Source of the DNA: JAGSOU01 sp049974865
GTDB lineage: Bacteria; Pseudomonadota; Alphaproteobacteria; Rhodobacterales; Rhodobacteraceae
Reading direction: 5' to 3'
NCBI GenBank assembly: GCA_049974865.1
Contig: JBNGCX010000034.1
Location: 1-43,680 of the forward strand
Length of the DNA stretch: 43,680 nucleotides
The notes below the pieces were generated by a model, which saw nothing but the letters and a program-made list of their open reading frames with translations, made no database searches and was not told the DNA's origin. The translations under genes and the position numbers were made by a program. This document shows positions 23,933 to 31,066 of the stretch, one piece after another (the first letter of the stretch is position 1; the number at the start of each line of letters is the position of its first letter).

Positions 23933-24712
23933 ATGATCATTGCACAGGACGTGCACAAGCATTTCGGCGGTTTTCGGGCCGTGGACGGGGCCACGATCGA
24001 GATCGCCGACGGATCGATCACCGGGCTGATCGGCCCCAACGGCGCGGGCAAGTCCACGCTGTTCAACGTGATCGCGGGGGTTCTGAAACCCACCTCCGGC
24101 AAGGTCACCATGGCGGGCGAGGACATCACCGGCCTGCCCCCGCACGAGTTGTTCCACAAGGGGCTGCTGCGGACCTTCCAGATCGCGCATGAATTCTCGT
24201 CCATGACGGTGCGCGAGAACCTGATGATGGTGCCCGGCGGCCAGCGCGGCGAGCGCCTGTGGGACGCCTGGTTCCGCCGCGGACAGGTGGCCGAGGACGA
24301 GCGCGCGCTGGCCAAAAAGGCCGACGAGGTGCTGGACTTCCTGACCATCGACCACCTGGCCGACGAGAAGGCCGGCAACCTGTCCGGCGGGCAGAAGAAG
24401 CTGCTGGAGCTGGGCCGCACCATGATGGTGGACGCCAAGGTGGTTTTCCTCGACGAGGTCGGCGCGGGCGTGAACCGGACGCTGCTGAACACCATCGGCG
24501 ACGCCATCGTGCGCCTGAACAAGGAGCGCGGCTACACCTTCTGCCTGATCGAGCACGACATGGATTTCATCGCCCGGCTCTGCGATCCGGTGATCGTGAT
24601 GGCCGAGGGCAAGGTGCTGGCCAAGGGCAAGGCCGACGAGATCATGCAGAACGAGGCGGTGATCGAGGCCTATCTGGGCACCGGGCTGAAGAACAAGGTG
24701 ACGGCGGAATGA
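23933..24712 (+). CDS. livG: ABC transporter ATP-binding protein, LivG type
   Basis: 259 residues. Walker A is GPNGAGKST (34-42), the Q-loop region is LLRTFQIAHEFSSMTV, the signature is LSGGQKK and the switch His is in LIEHDMDFI. Walker B reads VVFLDEVGAGVN: the catalytic Glu is kept but the usual DEP-AAGL is DEV-GAGV, a visible departure from typical LivG. It energises uptake through LivHM together with LivF. Its stop overlaps a tiny open frame. Confidence 0.95.
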   Translation: MIIAQDVHKHFGGFRAVDGATIEIADGSITGLIGPNGAGKSTLFNVIAGVLKPTSGKVTMAGEDITGLPPHELFHKGLLRTFQIAHEFSSMTVRENLMMVPGGQRGERLWDAWFRRGQVAEDERALAKKADEVLDFLTIDHLADEKAGNLSGGQKKLLELGRTMMVDAKVVFLDEVGAGVNRTLLNTIGDAIVRLNKERGYTFCLIEHDMDFIARLCDPVIVMAEGKVLAKGKADEIMQNEAVIEAYLGTGLKNKVTAE

Positions 24713-24816
24713 GCGTCGCGATGTTGGCCGCCGGCACCCGGCCCGGCGCCGCCGCGCGGGCCGCCGAAGGGGGGATCGTGAGTATTTTTGCCAAGAAGAA
24801 GCAGGGGGCGTGCTGA
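24709..24816 (+). CDS. Possible 35-residue ORF between livG and livF
   Basis: ATG 24709 overlaps the livG stop (ATGA) and the frame ends one base before the livF ATG, exactly filling the gap. The product would begin MSVAMLAAGTRPGAAARAA and end in IFAKKKQGAC. Translational coupling on both sides favours it being translated, if only to carry ribosomes to livF. No family is recognised and chance cannot be excluded at this length. Confidence 0.35.
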   Translation: MSVAMLAAGTRPGAAARAAEGGIVSIFAKKKQGAC

Positions 24817-24817
24817 C

Positions 24818-25528
24818 ATGGCGGAGCCGTTTCTGATCGGCGAAGAGATGACCGGCGGCTATGGCGGCGCGGACATCCTGCACGGCTGCACGCTGGCCGT
24901 GGAGCGCGGCGAGATCGCGGTGATCGTGGGGCCCAACGGGGCCGGCAAGTCGACCGCGATGAAGGCGGTGTTCGGCATGCTGAACATCCATACCGGCCGC
25001 GTGGTGCTGGACGGCGAGGACATCACCGCGCTCAGCCCGCAGGCACGGGTGGCCAAGGGGATGGGCTTTGTCCCGCAGGTCAACAACATCTTCCCCTCGA
25101 TGAGCGTGGAGGAGAACCTGGAGATGGGCGCCTTCCTGCGGCGCGACGATTTCTCGGGCACGATGGAGGAGGTCTATCACCTCTTCCCCATCCTGCGCGA
25201 GAAGCGGCACCAGAACGCGGGCGAGCTGTCGGGCGGGCAGCGCCAGCAGGTGGCGGTGGGCCGGGCGCTGATGACCAAGCCCAAGCTCTTGATGCTGGAC
25301 GAGCCCACCGCGGGCGTCAGCCCCATCGTGATGGATGAGCTCTTCGACCGCATCATCGAGGTGGCGCGCACCGGCATCTCCATCCTGATGGTCGAGCAGA
25401 ACGCCCGCCAGGCGCTGGAGATCGCCGACAAGGGCTACGTGCTGGTGCAGGGGCGCAACGCCTATACCGACACCGGCAAGGCGCTGCTGGCGGACCCCGA
25501 AGTGCGCCGGACATTCCTGGGGGGCTGA
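24818..25528 (+). CDS. livF: ABC transporter ATP-binding protein, LivF type
   Basis: 236 residues from ATG 24818, after AGGGGGC. Walker A is GPNGAGKST (38-46), GFVPQVNNIFPSMSVEENLE is the LivF-type Q-loop region, the signature is LSGGQRQQ and Walker B is LLMLDEPTAGVSP. The shorter length and C-terminal ALEIADKGYVLVQGR separate LivF from LivG. It forms the ATPase dimer with LivG. livH starts 3 nt after it. Confidence 0.95.
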   Translation: MAEPFLIGEEMTGGYGGADILHGCTLAVERGEIAVIVGPNGAGKSTAMKAVFGMLNIHTGRVVLDGEDITALSPQARVAKGMGFVPQVNNIFPSMSVEENLEMGAFLRRDDFSGTMEEVYHLFPILREKRHQNAGELSGGQRQQVAVGRALMTKPKLLMLDEPTAGVSPIVMDELFDRIIEVARTGISILMVEQNARQALEIADKGYVLVQGRNAYTDTGKALLADPEVRRTFLGG

Positions 25529-25531
25529 GGC

Positions 25532-26542
25532 ATGGATTTTCTCAACGCACTGGTGGCGCTGGCCAATTTCGTGATCATCCCGGCCACCGCCTATGGCGCG
25601 CAGTTGGCGCTGGGGGCGCTGGGGGTGACGCTGATCTACGGCATCCTGCGCTTCTCGAACTTCGCCCATGGCGACACAATGGCCTTCGGCACCATGGTCA
25701 CCGTCCTGGTGACCTGGGGGTTGCAGGGCGCGGGCGTGTCGATCGACCCGCTGCCGACCGCGCTGCTCGCCCTGCCCTTCGGCATCGCGGCCACGGCGCT
25801 GCTGCTCTTGGGCACCGACAAGGTGGTCTACCAGTTCTACCGGCAGCAGAAGGCCAAGCCGGTGATCCTGGTGATCGTGTCCATGGGCGTGATGTTCATC
25901 ATGAACGGGCTGGTGCGCTTCATCATCGGGCCAGATGACCAGCGTTTCGCGGACGGCGCGCGGTTCATCATCAAGGCGCGGGATTTCAAGGACGCCACCG
26001 GCCTGGACGAGGGGCTGGCGCTGCGCTCCACCCAGGCGCTGACCATCGTGACCGCGGTGATCGTGGTGGCGGCGCTGTTCTGGTTCCTCAACCGCACCCG
26101 CACGGGCAAGTCGATGCGGGCGTTTTCGGACAACGAGGACCTGGCGCTGCTGTCGGGCATCAACCCCGAGCGGGTGGTGATGTACACGTGGCTGATCGTG
26201 GCGGCGCTCGCGACCATCGCGGGCACCCTTTACGGCCTCGACAAGAGCTTCAAGCCCTTCACCTATTTCCAACTGCTGCTGCCGGTTTTTGCCGCCGCCA
26301 TCGTGGGTGGCCTCGGCAGCCCGCTGGGCGCCATCGTGGGCGGCTTCGTCATCGCCTTTTCCGAGGTAACGGTGACCTATGCCTTCAAGAAGGTGCTGGG
26401 CTACCTGTTGCCCGAGGCGTGGGCGCCCGACGGGCTCGTGCAGCTCTTGTCCACCGATTACAAATTCGCGGTGTCCTTCGCCATCCTGGTCATCGTGCTG
26501 CTGTTCCGCCCGACGGGCCTGTTCAAGGGGAAATCGGTATGA
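25532..26542 (+). CDS. livH: ABC transporter permease, LivH type
   Basis: 336 residues with about eight hydrophobic helices. ALGALGVTLIYGILRFSNFA is the typical LivH opening, and LLSGINPERVVMYTW, GLDKSFKPFTYFQLLLPVFA and AIVGGLGSPLGAIVGG are conserved in the family. It pairs with LivM in the inner membrane. The stop overlaps the livM start (ATGA), so the two are translated together. Confidence 0.94.
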   Translation: MDFLNALVALANFVIIPATAYGAQLALGALGVTLIYGILRFSNFAHGDTMAFGTMVTVLVTWGLQGAGVSIDPLPTALLALPFGIAATALLLLGTDKVVYQFYRQQKAKPVILVIVSMGVMFIMNGLVRFIIGPDDQRFADGARFIIKARDFKDATGLDEGLALRSTQALTIVTAVIVVAALFWFLNRTRTGKSMRAFSDNEDLALLSGINPERVVMYTWLIVAALATIAGTLYGLDKSFKPFTYFQLLLPVFAAAIVGGLGSPLGAIVGGFVIAFSEVTVTYAFKKVLGYLLPEAWAPDGLVQLLSTDYKFAVSFAILVIVLLFRPTGLFKGKSV

Positions 26543-27837
26543 CCAAGCGTGACGCCTCTCTCTTCGTGCTGGTGGCCCTGCTGATCCTGGGCACCGGCGT
26601 TTTCCAGAGCTGGAATGCCGCGCTGGCGATCGTGAACATGGGGCTGATCTCGGCCATCATGGCGCTGGGTGTGAACATGCAATGGGGCTATGCCGGGCTG
26701 TTCAACGTGGGCGTGATGGGCTTCGTGGCGCTGGGTGGCCTGGGCGCGGTGCTGGTCTCCATGCCGCCCGTGCCCGAGGCGTGGTCCGCGGGCGGCACAC
26801 GGGTGTTGCTGGCGCTGGCCGTGGGCGCGGGCGCGCTGGTTGCCGCCGTGCTGGCATGGAAGCGCATGGCCAAGGGCCGCGCGCGCGGGCTGGCGGTGCT
26901 GGCGATCCTGGTCGTCGGCTTCTTCGCCTACCGCGCGGTGTTCGACCCGGCAGTCGAGGCGATCGAGGCGGTGGACCCGGCGCGCACCGGCTACCTGGGC
27001 GGGCTGGGCCTGCCGGTTCTGCTGGGCTGGCCCGCGGGCGGGCTGCTGGCGGCGGGCGCGGCCTGGCTGATCGGCAAGACGGCGCTGGGGCTGCGCTCGG
27101 ACTACCTGGCCATCGCCACGCTGGGCATCGCCGAGATCATCATCGCGGTTCTGAAGAACGAGGACTGGCTGTCGCGCGGCGTGAAAAACGTCAACGGCAT
27201 CCCCCGCCCCGTGCCCTACGAGGTGGACCTGCAGAACAGCGCCGCTTTCGTCGCCCGGGCAGAGGCCTGGGGGTTCGACCCGGTGACCGCCTCCACCATC
27301 TTCGTCAAGCTGTGCTACATGGGGCTGTTCGCGGCCGTCCTGCTGGCCCTGATCTGGCTGAGCCAGAAGGCGCTGAATTCGCCCTGGGGCCGGATGATGC
27401 GCGCCATCCGCGACAACGAGACCGCGGCCGAGGCCATGGGCAAGGACGTCAAGTCGCGGCACCTGCAGGTGTTCATCCTGGGTTCCATCGTCTGCGGCAT
27501 CGCGGGGGCGATGATGACCACGCTGGACGGTCAGCTGACGCCCAGCTCCTACCAGCCGCTGCGCTTCACCTTCCTGGTGTGGGTGATGGTGATCGTGGGC
27601 GGCTCGGGCAACAACTGGGGCGCGGTCCTGGGCGGCTTCCTGATCTGGTTCCTCTGGGTGCAGGTGGAGCCCTTCGGCAACGCGCTGATGGGGCTGATCA
27701 CCTCGGGCATGGCCGACGGCTCGGCGCTGAAGGCGCATCTGCTGCAAAGCACCGCGCATATGCGGCTGCTGACCATGGGGGTGATCCTGCTCTTGGTGCT
27801 GCGCTTCAGCCCGCGCGGCCTGATCCCCGAACGATGA
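26539..27837 (+). CDS. livM: ABC transporter permease, LivM type
   Basis: 432 residues from ATG 26539; the frame is open much further upstream inside livH, but that part is a shadow. ALGVNMQWGYAGLFNVGVMG, GLRSDYLAIATLGIAEIII and AIRDNETAAEAMGKDVKSRH are LivM hallmarks. Extra helices between residues about 90 and 180 make it longer than E. coli LivM in the core region. It completes the transporter with LivH, LivF, LivG and the binding protein. Confidence 0.94.
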   Translation: MTKRDASLFVLVALLILGTGVFQSWNAALAIVNMGLISAIMALGVNMQWGYAGLFNVGVMGFVALGGLGAVLVSMPPVPEAWSAGGTRVLLALAVGAGALVAAVLAWKRMAKGRARGLAVLAILVVGFFAYRAVFDPAVEAIEAVDPARTGYLGGLGLPVLLGWPAGGLLAAGAAWLIGKTALGLRSDYLAIATLGIAEIIIAVLKNEDWLSRGVKNVNGIPRPVPYEVDLQNSAAFVARAEAWGFDPVTASTIFVKLCYMGLFAAVLLALIWLSQKALNSPWGRMMRAIRDNETAAEAMGKDVKSRHLQVFILGSIVCGIAGAMMTTLDGQLTPSSYQPLRFTFLVWVMVIVGGSGNNWGAVLGGFLIWFLWVQVEPFGNALMGLITSGMADGSALKAHLLQSTAHMRLLTMGVILLLVLRFSPRGLIPER

Positions 27838-27881
27838 GGCATTGGCCAGAAACGACATGACCTGTCGTCTTTGGCCATGCC
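27838..27881 (+). promoter_or_regulatory. Long hairpin between livM and the flavoprotein gene
   Basis: GGCATTGGCCAGAAACGACA (27838-27857), loop TGACC, then the matching arm (27863-27881) pairing through TGTCGT, TGGCCA and TGCC with one bulged T. That is close to 19 pairs, starting right after the livM stop. No T-run follows. Likely roles are 3'-end protection of the liv message or partial termination. Confidence 0.65.
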
Positions 27882-27934
27882 GCCCCCCTGCCCGACCCGC
27901 ACGCTGAGCCCGTAGGGCAAAGCGTGAGGATGTC

Positions 27935-30343
27935 ATGAAAACCACCACCCGGGTCTGCGTCATTGGCGGCGGCGTTGTCGGCTGCTCGGTTCTCTACCAC
28001 CTGACCAAGCTGGGCTGGTCCGACGTGATGCTGGTCGAGCGGTCCGAGCTGACCTCGGGCTCCACCTGGCACGCGGCGGGGGGCTTTCACACCCTGAACG
28101 GCGACACCAACATGGCGGCGCTGCAGGGCTACACGATCGGGCTCTACAAGGAACTGGAAGAGATCACCGGCATGTCCTGCGGGCTGCACCATGTGGGGGG
28201 CATCACGCTGGCCGACACGGCCGAACGCTTCGACATGATGAAGGCCGAGCGCGCCAAGCACCGCTACATGGGGCTGGAGACGGAACTGCTCGGCCCCGCC
28301 GAGATCGCGCAGATGGCCGAACTGGTGAATATCGACGGCATCGTCGGCGGCCTCTACGACCCGCTGGACGGGCATCTCGACCCCTCGGGCACCACCCACG
28401 CCTATGCCCGCGCGGCCAGGATGGCCGGCGCCGAGATCGAGACCCATTGCATGGTCAAGGAAACCAACCAGCGCCCCGACGGGACCTGGGACGTGGTCAC
28501 CGACAAGGGCACCATCCATGCCGAGCACGTGGTGAACGCCGCCGGCCTCTGGGCGCGCGAGGTGGGCGCGATGGCGGGCATCTATTTCCCGCTTCACCCG
28601 ATGGAGCACCAGTACCTGGTCACCGACGACATCCCCGAGATCTACGACCGCGACACCGAGTTCCCGCATGTGATCGACCCCGGCGGCGAAAGCTACCTGC
28701 GGCAGGAGGGGCGCGGCCTGTGCATCGGCTTCTACGAAAAACCCTGCGAGCCCTGGGCGGTGGACGGCACGCCCTGGGAGTTCGGCCATGAGTTGCTGAA
28801 CGACAAGCTGGACAAGGTGGCCGATTCCGTCGAGTTCGCCTATCGCCGCTTCCCGGTGCTGGGGCGCGCGGGCGTGAAACGGGTGATCAACGGCCCCTTC
28901 ACCTTCGCCCCCGACGGAAACCCGCTGGTGGGGCCGGTGCCGGGGATGCGCAACTACTGGTCCGCCTGCGCGGTGATGGCCGGGTTCAGCCAGGGCGGCG
29001 GCGTCGGGCTGACGCTGGCGCAATGGATGATCGAGGGCGAGCCGGCGCAGAATTCCTTCGCCCTCGATGTCGCGCGCTTCGGCGACTGGATCACGCCCGG
29101 CTACACCCGCCCCAAGGTGGTGGAGAACTACCAGACCCGCTTCTCGGTCAGCTACCCGAACGAGGAACTGCCCGCCGCCCGCCCCTTCCGCACCACGCCC
29201 ATGTACGACGTGTTCGACGGCCTGGGCGCGGTCTGGGGCCAGCAATTCGGGCTGGAGGTGGTCAATTACTACGCCGCCGAGGGCGAGCCGCGCTTTGAGA
29301 CGCCCAGCTTCCGCCGCTCCAACGCCTTCGAGGCCGCGGGCCGCGAGGTCCGCGCCGTGCGCGAGGGGGTGGGGATCAGCGAGATCCACAGCTTCGGCAA
29401 GTTCCGCGTCACGGGGCCCAGGGCGCGCGACTGGCTGGACCGGATCATGGCGGGCCGCATCCCGCAGCCGGGGCGGCTGAGCCTGTCGCCCATGCTCTCG
29501 CCCAAGGGGCGGCTGATCGGGGATTTCACCATCTCCTGCCTGGGTGAGCAGGAATTCCAGCTCACCGCCTCCTACGCCAGCCAGGCCTTCCACCTGCGCT
29601 GGTTCCTGCAGCATCCGGAGCACGGCGTGCAGGTCGAGAACATCTCTGACCGGCGCACCGGATTCCAGATCGCGGGACCGAAGGCCCGCGAGTTGCTGGG
29701 CCGCTGCACCCGCGACGACGTGGCGGCGATGAAATTCCTCGACGTCCGGCGGATGAGCGTGGGGTTGGCCGACTGCATCGTGCAGCGGGTCAGCTACACC
29801 GGCGATCTCGGTTTCGAAATCTATTGCGATCCCATGGCGCAGCGGGCGCTGGGGCGCGAACTGTGGGAAAACGGCCAGGAACTGGGCCTGCGCCCCTTCG
29901 GCCTGCGCGCGCTGATGAGCCTGCGGCTGGACAAGTTCTTCGGCGCCTGGCTGCGGGAATATTCGCCCGACTACACCGCTGCCGAAACCGGACTGGACCG
30001 CTTCATCTCGTTCAGGAAGAACGCCGATTTCATCGGCCGCGCCGCGGCCGAGGCGGAGCGCACGACGGGACCCGCCCGCCGCCTCTGCGCCTTCGAGGTG
30101 GAGGCCGAGGATGCCGATGTCACCGCCAATGAACCGATCTGGATCGACGGCGCGGTGCGGGGCTTTTGCACCTCGGGCGGCTATTCGCACTGGACGGGCA
30201 AATCGGTGGCGCTCGGGCTGATCCCGGCGGAACTGGCAAAACCCGGTCTGGAGGCCGAAATCGAGATATTGGGCGAGCGCCGCCCGGCAACGATGCTCAG
30301 CGAACCGCTCTTCGATGCTGACGGGGCGCGCATGCGCGGCTAG
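27935..30343 (+). CDS. Dimethylglycine/sarcosine dehydrogenase-like flavoprotein (FAD + GcvT domains)
   Basis: 802 residues. An N-terminal DAO-type FAD domain begins VCVIGGGVVGCSVLYHL and carries SGSTWHAAGG, whose His46 matches the histidine that binds FAD covalently in mitochondrial dimethylglycine and sarcosine dehydrogenases. The C-terminal half (about 430-800) is an aminomethyltransferase/GcvT-like folate-binding region (SLSPMLSPKGRLIGDFTISC, RVSYTGDLGFEIYCDPMAQR). Such enzymes demethylate N-methyl glycine derivatives and pass the one-carbon unit to tetrahydrofolate. Dimethylglycine, sarcosine or a related compound are all possible. ATG 27935 follows GAGGA, 97 nt after livM. Confidence 0.92.
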   Translation: MKTTTRVCVIGGGVVGCSVLYHLTKLGWSDVMLVERSELTSGSTWHAAGGFHTLNGDTNMAALQGYTIGLYKELEEITGMSCGLHHVGGITLADTAERFDMMKAERAKHRYMGLETELLGPAEIAQMAELVNIDGIVGGLYDPLDGHLDPSGTTHAYARAARMAGAEIETHCMVKETNQRPDGTWDVVTDKGTIHAEHVVNAAGLWAREVGAMAGIYFPLHPMEHQYLVTDDIPEIYDRDTEFPHVIDPGGESYLRQEGRGLCIGFYEKPCEPWAVDGTPWEFGHELLNDKLDKVADSVEFAYRRFPVLGRAGVKRVINGPFTFAPDGNPLVGPVPGMRNYWSACAVMAGFSQGGGVGLTLAQWMIEGEPAQNSFALDVARFGDWITPGYTRPKVVENYQTRFSVSYPNEELPAARPFRTTPMYDVFDGLGAVWGQQFGLEVVNYYAAEGEPRFETPSFRRSNAFEAAGREVRAVREGVGISEIHSFGKFRVTGPRARDWLDRIMAGRIPQPGRLSLSPMLSPKGRLIGDFTISCLGEQEFQLTASYASQAFHLRWFLQHPEHGVQVENISDRRTGFQIAGPKARELLGRCTRDDVAAMKFLDVRRMSVGLADCIVQRVSYTGDLGFEIYCDPMAQRALGRELWENGQELGLRPFGLRALMSLRLDKFFGAWLREYSPDYTAAETGLDRFISFRKNADFIGRAAAEAERTTGPARRLCAFEVEAEDADVTANEPIWIDGAVRGFCTSGGYSHWTGKSVALGLIPAELAKPGLEAEIEILGERRPATMLSEPLFDADGARMRG

Positions 30344-30353
30344 GATCGCGGCC

Positions 30354-30953
30354 ATGGATGACATGGCCCTTCTTCTGCTGGCCGCCGGGGCCTCTGCCCG
30401 GATGCGCGGGCGCGACAAGCTGCTGGAGACGGTCGGCGGCCAGCCCCTGCTGCGCCGGCAGGCGCAGGCCGCGCTGGCCACGGGCGCGCAGGTCTACGTG
30501 ACCCTGCCGCCGGGGTCCGAGGCCCGGCGCGCGGCGCTCGACGGTCTGCCGGTGGAGATCGTGGAGGTCGCCGATGCCGGGACCGGCATGGCCGCCTCCT
30601 TCCGCGCGGGCATTGCCGCCCTGCCCGCGACCTGCCGCGCGGTGCTGGTGGTTCTGGCCGACATGCCGGACTTGGGCGAAGATGATTTCCGGCTGTTCTT
30701 CAAGACCTTCAAAGGCGATCCCGACACCCCGATCCTGCGCGGCGCCAGCGCCGGGGGGCGCCCCGGCCACCCGGTTCTGTTTCCCCGCCGCTGCTTCGAC
30801 GACCTGGCGGCGCTGACCGGCGACCAGGGCGCGAAACCCATTCTGGCCGCCCATGCCGACGAGGTCCGGCTGATCCCCCTGCCCGGCCAGCGCGCGCTGA
30901 CCGACCTGGACACGCCCGAGGCCTGGGAGCACTGGCGCCAAGCGCAACAATGA
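30354..30953 (+). CDS. MocA/MobA-like nucleotidyltransferase
   Basis: 199 residues from ATG 30354. The N-terminal LLLLAAGASARMRGRDKLLE is the nucleotide-binding signature of MobA-like NTP transferases, VVLADMPDLGEDDF carries the metal-binding Asp, and GGRPGHPVLFPRRCFDDL is conserved in the MocA (molybdopterin cytidylyltransferase) branch. MocA makes the MCD form of the molybdenum cofactor for xanthine-oxidase-type enzymes. None of those enzymes is in the window, so the acceptor is unknown. It starts 10 nt after the flavoprotein stop and is likely co-transcribed. Confidence 0.85.
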   Translation: MDDMALLLLAAGASARMRGRDKLLETVGGQPLLRRQAQAALATGAQVYVTLPPGSEARRAALDGLPVEIVEVADAGTGMAASFRAGIAALPATCRAVLVVLADMPDLGEDDFRLFFKTFKGDPDTPILRGASAGGRPGHPVLFPRRCFDDLAALTGDQGAKPILAAHADEVRLIPLPGQRALTDLDTPEAWEHWRQAQQ

Positions 30954-30994
30954 CGCCGTCGCAATCTGAATGATGCGAAAACAGAAACGCTTTT

Positions 30995-31027
30995 GCTTGC
31001 GGGCGATGCCCCCCACCGCCCGCAAGC
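30995..31027. terminator. Hairpin between convergent genes
   Basis: GCTTGCGGGCG (30995-31005), 11-nt loop, CGCCCGCAAGC (31017-31027): a perfect 11-bp stem in the gap between the convergent MocA-like and Hint-protein genes. TTTT lies just before it on the plus strand. A second stem, GGCCGGG/CCCGGCC, follows at about 31031-31050. Probably a shared transcription stop. Confidence 0.6.
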
Positions 31028-31066
31028 CAGGCCGGGATCAGGCCCCGGCCGGTGCTGCATAACCGG

